Source of the DNA: Pseudomonadota bacterium
Lineage (GTDB): Bacteria > Pseudomonadota > Gammaproteobacteria > Acidiferrobacterales > UBA6901
Length of the DNA: 17,666 nucleotides
Assembly (NCBI GenBank): GCA_021785795.1
Contig: JAJYEK010000069.1
Location: forward strand, 1-17,666
Reading direction: 5' to 3'
Position 1 is the stretch's first letter; the number at the start of each line of letters is the position of its first letter. The notes below the pieces were generated by a model. That model was not told the DNA's origin. It did no database searches and saw nothing but the letters and a program-made list of their open reading frames with translations. Below are positions 1-6,366 of the stretch, in pieces. Both the position numbers and the translations under genes were made by a program.

Positions 1-216
1 GACAGGCCTGAATTAATATAAAAAGATGCCGCGGTCGGTTGCGGCCGCATGCAGGCGGAACACCGGTCATTTTGATCTGAACCATCTGCATTCCCTATTT
101 TCAAGGTCGGCCCGGGGCTGTTCCATGGACAGCCTGACAGGCCATACTGGTGCCGGAACGCCCGAGTGGCGCTTACGGCTGCCACTGCAATGTAGAGCAT
201 TTCGGCGCAGATCGGG

Positions 217-222
217 TATACT
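217..222 (+). promoter_or_regulatory. Probable -10 box of the tRNA-Ala promoter
   Basis: TATACT matches the sigma-70 -10 consensus at 5 of 6 positions and lies 20 bp before the mature tRNA 5' end. It is followed directly by a GC-rich discriminator (GCGGC), the type associated with stringently controlled stable-RNA promoters. No good -35 hexamer is visible 16-18 bp upstream, so the promoter call rests on the -10 box, the discriminator and the position. Confidence 0.5.
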
Positions 223-242
223 GCGGCACTCCTTAAGTTTAT

Positions 243-318
243 GGGGGCGTAGCTCAGCTGGGAGAGCGTCTGGTTCGCAATCAGAAGGTCGGGGGTTCGA
301 TCCCCCCCGTCTCCACCA
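243..318 (+). tRNA. tRNA-Ala, anticodon CGC, CCA encoded
   Basis: The 76-nt sequence folds as a full cloverleaf. The acceptor stem is GGGGGCG with CGTCTCC and contains the G3:U70 wobble pair that is the alanine identity element. The D arm carries AGCTCAGCTGGGAGAGC. The anticodon stem TCTGG/TCAGA encloses the loop TTCGCAA, giving anticodon CGC (reads GCG). The T arm is GGGGG-TTCGATC-CCCCC, and the 3' end is discriminator A followed by genomically encoded CCA. A hairpin terminator follows 33 bp downstream, so this is probably a monocistronic unit. Confidence 0.96.
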
Positions 319-351
319 TCGCATGAAAAAGGCCAGTCATCGCTGGGCCTA

Positions 352-394
352 GAAGCATAACCTTGCCGCCCCGGCAAGGTTATGCTTCCGTTTT
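352..394 (+). terminator. Intrinsic terminator after tRNA-Ala
   Basis: A perfect 16-bp inverted repeat, GAAGCATAACCTTGCC (352-367) and GGCAAGGTTATGCTTC (373-388), encloses a 5-nt GCCCC loop. It is followed by CGTTTT. The stem is unusually long and free of mismatches, while the T tract is short (4 T). Its position 33 bp after the tRNA CCA end fits a rho-independent terminator for the tRNA. There is no matching A tract on the left flank, so it is probably not bidirectional. Confidence 0.85.
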
Positions 395-439
395 AGGGGC
401 AAAGTTTTGATTCTCGGACCACCCCGAAAGCGCGTCAGT

Positions 440-774
440 TTACCGCACCGAGAGCCTCAAGTGCCCGGCCGCCCGGCCTGCGGGTTTCGCCTTGATCTCG
501 ATGTCGTACCCAAGGCGACTTGGACAGCCCATCAACTTGCCATCGGAGAGGGCGGCAAGGTCCCCGCGCAGCAGCGCTGAAACTTTCGGCTGTGAAATGC
601 CCATGCGCCGCCGGCCTCTCCCTGGGTAAGTCCAGGACGGCGCACGGCACGGGTGATTGCGACGACCAGCCGGACTTGATCTTGAGCTTTTAGGCCCCCC
701 GGCAAGCCCAGGTCCGCGAAGACATTGCCCGATCCGATCTCAACCTCGATACGGTTAATGATGCGCTTTGCCAC
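440..774 (-). pseudogene. Frameshifted HigA-type XRE antitoxin (HTH_37-like)
   Basis: From a GTG at 774 the minus strand encodes MAKRIINRIEVEIGSGNVF..., the conserved N-terminus of short XRE-family antitoxins that pair with Gp49-like toxins, and continues to GLTQGEA. The reading frame then breaks. The family's helix-turn-helix (MGISQPKVSALLRGDL) resumes in another frame from 604 and runs to a TAA at 440-442. Restoring a single base near 605-612 (GCC-CGG-CGG-CGC-ATG) gives one continuous protein of about 111 residues, the usual length for this family. One base deletion therefore explains the break. The intact ancestor would have bound the operator and neutralised the toxin encoded just upstream. 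The repressor is almost certainly non-functional as it stands. The family match is from memory of the conserved motifs. Confidence 0.75.
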
Positions 775-930
775 AGCGCAACTCCGTTAGCTATCGCCGC
801 GGCGATGTTCAGCCGGGCGCGGATGTTGTTCATGTGCTCTTTCGGCGTGACGATCCCGCTCTTGCTCTTCTTCTGAAAGCAATGCAGGACGAACAGGGCC
901 TTCTTCGAACTTCACGGCATAATCTGCGCG
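690..930 (-). pseudogene. Truncated, frameshifted HigB/RelE-type toxin remnant (phage Gp49-like)
   Basis: The minus strand reads YAVKFEE at 921-901, then has one extra G at position 900, and continues in the next frame as ALFVLHCFQKKSKSGI, followed by TPKEHMNNIRARL. This is the C-terminal half of Gp49-like RelE-superfamily mRNA-cleaving toxins, whose hallmark is VYVLHxFQKKSxxG. Upstream the frame meets TAG at 931-933 and the N-terminal half is absent. Downstream the frame has no stop near the antitoxin start and runs about 80 bp into the antitoxin coding region, to TAA at 690-692. Toxin-before-antitoxin order with adjoining ends is normal for this type. The fragment lacks its N-terminus and frame integrity, so it is dead. 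Confidence 0.65.
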
Positions 931-1305
931 CTAGGCGCCACCGGCGTCATCCTCGACGATCTCCAAGACGCCGAAGCCCTCGAGCAGCTTTTCCGCACCG
1001 CGCTGATCGCAGCGCTGCGCGAAATCCCGCGCGTGACCGAAGAACTTCGGCACGCCGATCGGCCAGCACCATCTCCAAAGCAAACCGGCATGCGGGGCAC
1101 GGCAAAGCCGGACGGAAACCACGGCGGACCACAGCTCAAGGAATCTCGCCGACCCGTAATCACCGGCACTCCCTGCTTGCCGCCACAGCATACGATCATC
1201 GCCAAAAAGGGTCGAAAAGCGCGCTTGCGGCGACCGCTGGCGCCATTTTGCCAAGCGATGCAGGCCGAGCGCCAGTGCCGCTGCCGGCGTTACCTTAAGA
1301 TTTGA
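928..1305 (+). pseudogene. Coding-like fragment of unknown family
   Basis: This plus-strand frame is open from just after a TGA at 874-876 to TGA-free codon 1305. Its first 50 codons read like true protein (GATGVILDDLQDAEALEQLF, then RTALIAALREIPRVTEELRHAD): acidic/amphipathic helices with G/C-ending codons. After about position 1075 the composition becomes Arg/Pro/Lys-rich and looks like random translation. No credible start codon precedes the good part; a GTG at 1033 lies inside it. The fragment begins exactly where the truncated toxin ends, on the opposite strand, which suggests a recombination junction near 930. I do not recognise the family. It could also be a chance open frame in GC-rich DNA. 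Confidence 0.25.
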
Positions 1306-1364
1306 TGCCGAAGCGTCCGGACCGAAGGAGCGCTGCCGTACGGCAACGTGGGACCGTTGCGGGC

Positions 1365-1979
1365 TCAGCCGGCATGCAGCAGCAGACGAAGATCGTGGCT
1401 GATGTCAGAGGCGGTATCCGAACTGGTGGCAAGCAACCGCGCCTTGCCGCTGCCGTCGAAAATAAATACCCCGCTGCTGTGGGATACGTCGTAGTTCCCG
1501 TGGGCGTTAGCCTTCGCACGGGTGTAGACCACACGGTAGCGCTTGGCCAGCGCGAGCAGTGCATTATTGCTGCCGCGCAGCCCGACGAACTCGGGTCCGA
1601 ATGCGCGTACGTAGCGGTGGAGCACAGGTATGGTGTCGCGTGCCGGATCGACCGTAACGAACAGCACGCGGACATCGTTGCCCTCCGAACCCAAGCTGCG
1701 AATGGCACTCGCAAGCTTGGCGAGCGTATCGGGGCAAACATCGGTGCAGTGGGTATAGCCAAAATAGAGCAGCACCACCTTGCCGCGGTAATTCGAGGCC
1801 TCCACCGTCCGGCCAGTATCATCTGTGAGTCTAAACTTGAGCGCGGGCGACAGCCCCGAAATATCGTGAAGCAGCCAGTGCTGCGACCGGCTGCAGGCCG
1901 CCATGAACACGAAAAACAAGACCGCCACCAGGGCTATCCACCGTCGCCCGCGCATGTTGCTGGAATCCGTATTATTCAT
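1365..1979 (-). CDS. Sco1/SenC family copper chaperone, lipoprotein
   Basis: The predicted 204-residue protein is a thioredoxin-fold Sco protein. Such proteins deliver or reduce copper at the CuA centre of cytochrome c oxidase on the outer face of the inner membrane. The CxxxC copper ligands lie in GYTHCTDVCPDTL (Cys78, Cys82), and the third ligand is His167 in YDVSHSSGVFIFD. Residues 13-29 form a hydrophobic signal ending in FMAAC, a plausible lipobox with lipidation at Cys29. The start was set at ATG 1979 (MNNTDSSNMRGRR), though ATG 1955 also leaves an intact signal. The frame is open further upstream, but that stretch is Arg-rich and not protein-like. The gene lies 163 bp downstream of ctaG on the same strand, consistent with a shared role in oxidase assembly. 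The family is clear; the exact target oxidase is inferred. Confidence 0.93.
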   Translation of the reverse strand: MNNTDSSNMRGRRWIALVAVLFFVFMAACSRSQHWLLHDISGLSPALKFRLTDDTGRTVEASNYRGKVVLLYFGYTHCTDVCPDTLAKLASAIRSLGSEGNDVRVLFVTVDPARDTIPVLHRYVRAFGPEFVGLRGSNNALLALAKRYRVVYTRAKANAHGNYDVSHSSGVFIFDGSGKARLLATSSDTASDISHDLRLLLHAG

Positions 1980-2124
1980 TCGCGGTCTACTCCGTTGACG
2001 TCGAACATTATCCCCGGCGCGGCTTCCAGATCGAAATCCGCGGCGGCGCCGGTGCACGCCCACTGCTACGCAACGACCTAACGCGCCCAACGGCCAATCA
2101 GTAAGGCAACCGCCGAGCGATGGC

Positions 2125-2152
2125 GGGTCGCGTCACTATATGTCAGCGACCC
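2125..2152 (-). repeat. Stem-loop overlapping the ctaG stop codon
   Basis: GGGTCGC and GCGACCC (7 bp, perfect) flank a 14-nt loop, GTCACTATATGTCA on the plus strand. One arm encodes the last codons of ctaG and the stop lies at its edge. There is no T tract. It could attenuate transcription or stabilise the mRNA between ctaG and the sco gene, or be chance. Confidence 0.35.
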
Positions 2153-3012
2153 GGAACGCTCGCCATGGCAGAACCAGCAATGGGTCTGGAATCCGGTTCG
2201 AGCAGCATGCGGCGTAGCACAACGAGGATACCCAGAACGCACATCATCGACGGCGGTATCCAGGTAATCAGGCCACCCCATTGCTGATCCGTCATTGGAC
2301 TGATATTCCATGCGCGACCGCACAGCGCGTAGACGGTGTATATAATCGACCCGTGCAGCGTAATGTATGCGCCCAGCACGATCTGAAAAACCATCACAAT
2401 GAAAAAGATCAGGATGCGCAACGGATAGGCAATGCTGGCGTGCCCCTGTGCATTTCGCGGAGCCAGCATGAGCCACCAGAACAGCATTCCATCCACCACC
2501 ATGCTCCAATTCATGGCGTTATAGCGATCCACATCCAGCATGGCGGTGAAATGGACGGACGGAATGAGCCAGAAATACAGCAGGCCCACAAAGAGCAGCG
2601 GCGCTACCACGGGATTCTGGAGAAATCTGTACAACAGTCTTACCGCCCGATTGCCGAAAAGGGGTCGCAGTATCCGTTCGCGCAAAACGCGCGGTGTCCC
2701 GCGCGCCATGATGTCCCAGGGCGAAGCCAGCGCCACCAGGAACGGGGCGACGTGGTGCAGAATCCCCTGCTGCAGACGGTGTACCCAGAACATATGCTGG
2801 GACAGAAAATCCACATACGTCTGCAGCACGATGTAAATGAGCGCCACGCCCACGAAGAACGAGAGTGTCCGCCAGAAACCTGCCGCCTCGCCGGCACGCC
2901 TGGTAAGCACCAAGCCCCGTGCGTACGCGGCGGCCGGCAATACGCAGGCGAGCAGCACGGTGGGGGAAAATTGCCAGGGCTCGAGGTAGAAGAGGATTGG
3001 CTGCACGGGCAT
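2143..3012 (-). CDS. ctaG: CtaG-type cytochrome c oxidase assembly membrane protein (Caa3_CtaG family)
   Basis: The 289-residue protein is almost entirely hydrophobic, with about seven membrane segments. It carries the family's His-containing stretch SQHMFWVHRLQQGILHH (residues 71-87) followed by VAPFLVALASPWD, corresponding to the HMxxHLLLxxxAPPLLxLGxP pattern of Caa3_CtaG proteins. These inner-membrane proteins are needed to assemble the copper centre of caa3/aa3-type oxidases in Bacillus and occur near oxidase or Sco genes in many proteobacteria. The start ATG at 3012 follows immediately on hydrophobic sequence. The partner Sco gene lies downstream on the same strand, so the pair forms a likely copper-insertion operon. 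The oxidase structural genes are not in this window. The protein differs from the CtaG/Cox11 copper chaperone that shares the name. Confidence 0.88.
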   Translation of the reverse strand: MPVQPILFYLEPWQFSPTVLLACVLPAAAYARGLVLTRRAGEAAGFWRTLSFFVGVALIYIVLQTYVDFLSQHMFWVHRLQQGILHHVAPFLVALASPWDIMARGTPRVLRERILRPLFGNRAVRLLYRFLQNPVVAPLLFVGLLYFWLIPSVHFTAMLDVDRYNAMNWSMVVDGMLFWWLMLAPRNAQGHASIAYPLRILIFFIVMVFQIVLGAYITLHGSIIYTVYALCGRAWNISPMTDQQWGGLITWIPPSMMCVLGILVVLRRMLLEPDSRPIAGSAMASVPGR

Positions 3013-3490
3013 TCAGCCTGTTTCTGGCATGGATTGCGGCTTCAGGCAGTATCGAAACGCCGCGATTGCACTGCGATTCCGTTCTGGACCGACCGCCACA
3101 CGCCGGCAGAGAGGGGGCTTTCTCGGAGCCGATTCCACCACGGGACAGTGCCGGCCACTTGCAGCCGAGAAACGCCTTCGCCAGCCTGTCTGGAATCCGT
3201 GTCCGGCCCCAAATGTCACCGGTACTGCCCGTACTGTATCAACTGCGCCTGCCTTTAGCCGCAGCGGTACCCTAAGCGTCTTGCCAGAAATGCTCCCGGC
3301 CTGTCAATTTTCAAGGGGCCGCAATAGCTTTAAATTGAATCTACATCTTTGCATGGGCTGCTCCGCGTTGCAACGGGTCTGGGCCGTGCAGGGGTACCCG
3401 CGGCGCCATGGAACCCGGCGCACGCAAACGGCAGGCGCGGATTCGCCGGGCCCAAAGACCCAATTCTTCGCCACGACCATCCCGGAGGGA
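3013..3490. other. Intergenic region between divergent ctaG and tRNA-Arg/ccm, no gene recognised
   Basis: Open frames here are short, Arg/Cys/Pro-rich and match nothing known. The region should hold the promoter for the leftward ctaG-sco pair. A minus-strand TTGACA occurs at about 3302-3307 with no convincing -10 at 17 bp. A local AT-rich patch lies at about 3318-3350. I see no terminator, repeat or RNA gene. Confidence 0.5.
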
Positions 3491-3499
3491 TGATAGAAT
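3491..3499 (+). promoter_or_regulatory. Probable extended -10 element of the tRNA-Arg promoter
   Basis: TGATAGAAT contains a 5-of-6 match to TATAAT (TAGAAT, 3494-3499) preceded by the TGn extension. It is followed by a GC-rich discriminator (GCGCC). The mature tRNA begins 11 bp further on, implying a leader of only a few bases. No clear -35 is seen. Because no terminator separates the tRNA from ccmA, this promoter may also drive the ccm operon. Confidence 0.55.
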
Positions 3500-3509
3500 G
3501 CGCCTCTCT

Positions 3510-3585
3510 GCCCCGGTAGCTCAGTGGATAGAGCAGCCGCCTCCTAAGCGGCAGGTCGGACGTTCAATTCGTCTCCGGGGCACCA
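3510..3585 (+). tRNA. tRNA-Arg, anticodon CCT, CCA encoded
   Basis: The 76-nt cloverleaf has acceptor stem GCCCCGG/TCCGGGGC-A-CCA and D arm TAGCTCAGTGGATAGAGCA. The anticodon stem GCCGC/GCGGC encloses the loop CTCCTAA, giving anticodon CCT (reads AGG). The T arm is CGGAC-GTTCAATTC-GTCT-type with the TTCAA core, and the CCA is genomically encoded. ccmA begins 25 bp after the CCA with no hairpin terminator in between, so the tRNA is probably processed from a transcript that continues into the ccm operon. Confidence 0.95.
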
Positions 3586-3600
3586 TTATCGCACCGATGC

Positions 3601-3605
3601 GGAGG
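3601..3605 (+). promoter_or_regulatory. Ribosome binding site that fixes the TTG start of ccmA
   Basis: GGAGG lies 5 bp before a TTG codon at 3611. No ATG or GTG with comparable spacing opens the frame before the conserved strand LEVINLTC, so the rare TTG start is the best choice. Confidence 0.7.
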
Positions 3606-3610
3606 GCGCT

Positions 3611-4222
3611 TTGCTGGAAGTGATCAATTTGACCTGCACCCGCGGGGACAGGGTGCTGTTCGAGAATCTGTCTTTCTCGGTTCAGCCGGGCGAGCTGCTG
3701 TATGTCCAGGGCGTCAATGGAAGCGGCAAAACCACGCTGCTGCGAACGCTCTGCGGATTGTCCCAGCCGGCGGATGGCGAAATTCGGTGGCAGGGCTCCC
3801 CGATCCGGACACTCGCGGAGCAATACCGTGACCAGCTCTGCTATGTCGGACATGTCAACGGGATCCAAGGCGACCTCACTGCAGCCGAAAACTTGAAATT
3901 TGGTACCTGCGTCGGGAACGAAGACTCCGATGCCGACATCGTGACTGCCCTCGAGCGGGTCGGGCTCACCAGAGCGGCCCGTCTGCCGGCGAAGTATCTG
4001 TCGCAGGGCCAGAAGCGGCGCCTGGCGCTGGCACGCCTCCTGTTGACCTCCAAACCGCTGTGGATTCTCGACGAACCGCTCACGGCGCTCGACGTTCATT
4101 TCGGTGCGATCATGAGCGCACAGCTGGCTACCCATGTGACAGGCGGTGGACTCGTCCTCATCACCTCACACCAGGAACTCGCGGTGACCGCACCTATCCG
4201 CAAGATCAGGCTGGATTCCTAA
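3611..4222 (+). CDS. ccmA: Haem exporter ATP-binding subunit CcmA
   Basis: This 203-residue ABC ATPase is the energising subunit of the CcmABCD complex, which releases haem-loaded CcmE from CcmC during System I cytochrome c maturation. Visible motifs are Walker A GVNGSGKTT (34-42), the GHVNGI segment typical of CcmA (80-85), signature LSQGQ (130-134), Walker B LWILDEP (150-156) and the switch histidine in TSH (185-187). Length and motif spacing match CcmA rather than general ABC ATPases, and ccmB-E follow. It uses a TTG start with a good GGAGG. Its stop overlaps the ccmB start (TAATG), indicating translational coupling. Confidence 0.96.
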   Translation: MLEVINLTCTRGDRVLFENLSFSVQPGELLYVQGVNGSGKTTLLRTLCGLSQPADGEIRWQGSPIRTLAEQYRDQLCYVGHVNGIQGDLTAAENLKFGTCVGNEDSDADIVTALERVGLTRAARLPAKYLSQGQKRRLALARLLLTSKPLWILDEPLTALDVHFGAIMSAQLATHVTGGGLVLITSHQELAVTAPIRKIRLDS

Positions 4223-4902
4223 TGTCCCGGACCCTGCTTAGCGCCGCGCGCTGCATATTCCGGCGCGACCTGACCCTCGCTGCGCGCAAGCCGGCAGACG
4301 TGGCTACGCCGCTTGCGTTTTTTGTCATCGTGACGAGCCTGTTTCCGCTGGGCGTCGGCCCCGAGCCGGACGTTCTGAGCAGGCTGGCGCCCGGAGTCCT
4401 GTGGGTCGCCGCCCTGCTCGCTTCGATGCTCTCGATGGGGCGGCTGTTCGCAGCCGACCATGCTGATGGCACGCTGGAGCAGCTGACCCTGAGCCCCCAT
4501 GCCCTGACGCCGCTTGTTTTCGCAAAAGTGGCGGCTCACTGGGTGACGAGCGGTCTGTTGCTGGTGGTTTTGAGCCCATTGCTGGCCATGCAGCTCAATC
4601 TTCCCACTCACGCCACGGGAACCCTGATGGTGACGCTGCTTTTGGGCACTCCCGTCCTCAGTCTCCTGGGCAGCGTCGGGGCCGCGCTCACGCTTGGCGT
4701 GCGCGGGGGCGGCGTGCTGCTGTCACTGCTGGTCCTGCCGTTGTATACTCCAGTACTGATTTTCGGAGCGGGGGCCGTCACGGCTAGTGCCTCGGGTCTT
4801 GATACCAAAGCCTATTTCTCCCTGTTAGGGGCATTTTTGCTGCTGGCGCTGGCTTTCGCGCCCTGGGCCACGGCCGCAGCACTGCGCATTTCCCTGGACT
4901 GA
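4222..4902 (+). CDS. ccmB: Haem exporter permease subunit CcmB
   Basis: The 226-residue integral membrane protein has about six hydrophobic segments and the CcmB-type N-terminus with a basic cytoplasmic stretch (FRRDLTLAARKPADVATPL). It partners CcmA and CcmC in the inner membrane. The segment LFAADHADGTLEQLTLSPHA (residues 74-93) matches the conserved cytoplasmic loop of the family. The ATG overlaps the ccmA stop by one base. ccmC begins 24 bp downstream. Confidence 0.95.
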   Translation: MSRTLLSAARCIFRRDLTLAARKPADVATPLAFFVIVTSLFPLGVGPEPDVLSRLAPGVLWVAALLASMLSMGRLFAADHADGTLEQLTLSPHALTPLVFAKVAAHWVTSGLLLVVLSPLLAMQLNLPTHATGTLMVTLLLGTPVLSLLGSVGAALTLGVRGGGVLLSLLVLPLYTPVLIFGAGAVTASASGLDTKAYFSLLGAFLLLALAFAPWATAAALRISLD

Positions 4903-4926
4903 GTCCAGCCGGACACCAAATCAACT

Positions 4927-5685
4927 ATGTACAAATACGCCTCTCCCAAGAACTTTTACGCCCTGGCCGGGCAGCTCGTCCCCTGGCTGGGCATCATCAC
5001 CCTGCTGCTGTTCGTGATCGGGCTGTATCTCGGTCTGTATGTCGCACCACCGGATTACCAGCAGGGCGATAGCTACCGGATCATGTTCATCCATGTGCCG
5101 GCCGCATGGATGTCCATGTTCGTCTACGTCATGATGGCCGGCGCTGGACTGGTCGGCCTGGTGTGGAACATCAAGCTGGCGGATATGCTGGCTACGGCGA
5201 GCGCCCCGATCGGCGCTTCCCTGACGCTCATGGCTCTCGTTACCGGCTCGCTCTGGGGCAAACCGACCTGGGGGACATACTGGGTATGGGATGCGCGCCT
5301 CACATCGGAGCTGCTGCTGTTCTTTCTATACCTGGGCTTCATCGCACTTCAGGCCGCTATCGATGATCCCCGTCGCAGCGCACGCGCAGGCGCAGTGCTG
5401 GCCCTGGTGGGCGTCGTCGATATCCCGATCATCCACTTTTCGGTGGTCTGGTGGAACACTTTGCACCAGCCAGCGTCTATAGGTTCATTGAACAGGCTCA
5501 TATCTCCGAGTATATATCCGACCATGCTGCATCCTCTGCTAGTCATGTCCATCGCCTTCTTCCTGTTCTACTTCACGGTGGTTTTGATCCGCATGCGCGG
5601 TGAAATCCTGGCGCGCGAGCGTCATACGGGCTGGGTCATGCAGATCGTACGTTCCAGCACGGAGGCCATGGAGGCGGGGCGGTGA
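4927..5685 (+). CDS. ccmC: Haem-handling protein CcmC
   Basis: The 252-residue, six-segment membrane protein carries the tryptophan-rich WWD domain WGKPTWGTYWVWDARLTSE (110-128). It has the two periplasmic histidines that serve as axial haem ligands, His56 (MFIHVPAAW) and His180 (NTLHQP), equivalent to E. coli His60 and His184. CcmC attaches haem to the CcmE histidine. Its length fits the family. No strong Shine-Dalgarno is visible before ATG 4927. The stop overlaps the GTG start of ccmD in the sequence GTGA (5682-5685). Confidence 0.97.
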   Translation: MYKYASPKNFYALAGQLVPWLGIITLLLFVIGLYLGLYVAPPDYQQGDSYRIMFIHVPAAWMSMFVYVMMAGAGLVGLVWNIKLADMLATASAPIGASLTLMALVTGSLWGKPTWGTYWVWDARLTSELLLFFLYLGFIALQAAIDDPRRSARAGAVLALVGVVDIPIIHFSVVWWNTLHQPASIGSLNRLISPSIYPTMLHPLLVMSIAFFLFYFTVVLIRMRGEILARERHTGWVMQIVRSSTEAMEAGR

Positions 5686-5882
5686 CCTGGCGCACCTTTT
5701 TCGCGATGGGGGGCTACGCGTTTTACGTGTGGGGCGCCTACGGTTTCGCTACGGCAGTGCTGGTCTGGAATGTGGTGAGCGCTTTGCGCAAACGCCGGAC
5801 GGTTCTCAAGATGCTGCGGGAACTCGCCCTCGCCGAGCAGGCACCGAAGGATAGCGAGACGCAGCATTACGCGAGCGAGTGA
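5682..5882 (+). CDS. ccmD: Small haem exporter subunit CcmD
   Basis: This 66-residue protein has one membrane helix (about residues 9-31, GGYAFYVWGAYGFATAVLVW) followed by a basic, helical cytoplasmic tail (ALRKRRTVLKML). That is the CcmD pattern. It stabilises the CcmABC-CcmE complex. The start is GTG at 5682, overlapping the ccmC stop. The position between ccmC and ccmE supports the call as much as the weakly conserved sequence does. Confidence 0.9.
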   Translation: MTWRTFFAMGGYAFYVWGAYGFATAVLVWNVVSALRKRRTVLKMLRELALAEQAPKDSETQHYASE

Positions 5883-5898
5883 GGTTCGACAGACTCCA

Positions 5899-6366
5899 AT
5901 GAAAACCAGACACAAGAAACTTCTTCTTATTGTCGGTGGCGTGGCCGTGCTCACGGTGGCATCGCTGCTGATTCTGAATGCCTTCCGCAACAGTTTGGTG
6001 TTCTACTTCACCCCCACCCAGGTCTTCGCAGGCAAGGCACCGATCCACACCGTGTTCCGCGTGGGCGGTCTGGTGGAAAAAGGCAGCATCAAAAAAAGCG
6101 GCAACGGCATGACCGTGGACTTCATAGTGACCGATCTCAACAAGAGCATCCCGGTTTACTACCACGGTATCCTGCCCGACCTGTTCCGGGCGGGCCAGGG
6201 CGTGGTGTGCCAGGGCCGGCTTAATTCCCGCGGCCAATTCATCGCCGACCAGGTCCTCGCCAAGCATAGCGCGAAATACATGCCGCCAGAGGTGGCCCAG
6301 GAACTCAAGCATCCGAACGGCGCCACCGCGCAAGTCGATTCGACGCCGCAGTCCTACAAGCCGTGA
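5899..6366 (+). CDS. ccmE: Periplasmic haem chaperone CcmE
   Basis: The 155-residue membrane-anchored OB-fold protein has one N-terminal anchor (about 8-28). The haem-binding motif is LAKHSAKYMP, with His123 as the covalent haem ligand and Tyr127 as the axial ligand (E. coli His130 and Tyr134). It receives haem from CcmC and passes it to CcmF/CcmH. The C-terminal tail after residue 135 is Gln/Thr/Pro-rich and variable, as usual. Its stop overlaps the next gene's start in GTGA, so it is coupled to ccmG. In many relatives ccmF follows ccmE; here ccmF is missing from this position. Confidence 0.97.
   Translation: MKTRHKKLLLIVGGVAVLTVASLLILNAFRNSLVFYFTPTQVFAGKAPIHTVFRVGGLVEKGSIKKSGNGMTVDFIVTDLNKSIPVYYHGILPDLFRAGQGVVCQGRLNSRGQFIADQVLAKHSAKYMPPEVAQELKHPNGATAQVDSTPQSYKP

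Noticed and set aside
26..352. Open frames on both strands across tRNA-Ala
   Set aside because: They run through the tRNA gene and have no protein-like composition or ribosome site.
1343..1360. Six-bp stem GCAACG/CGTTGC just beyond the Sco stop codon, a possible terminator
   Set aside because: The stem is short and no T tract follows on the minus strand, so it cannot be told from chance.
1302..2081. 259-codon plus-strand open frame opposite the Sco gene
   Set aside because: It is antisense to a well-supported Sco1 gene with intact copper ligands. Its translation is Arg/His/Gln-rich with no recognisable motif, as expected for the complement of a GC-rich gene.
2281..3258. 325-codon plus-strand open frame opposite ctaG
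   Set aside because: The composition (His, Gln, Arg, Pro) mirrors the hydrophobic codons of ctaG on the other strand, and no family or start signal supports it.
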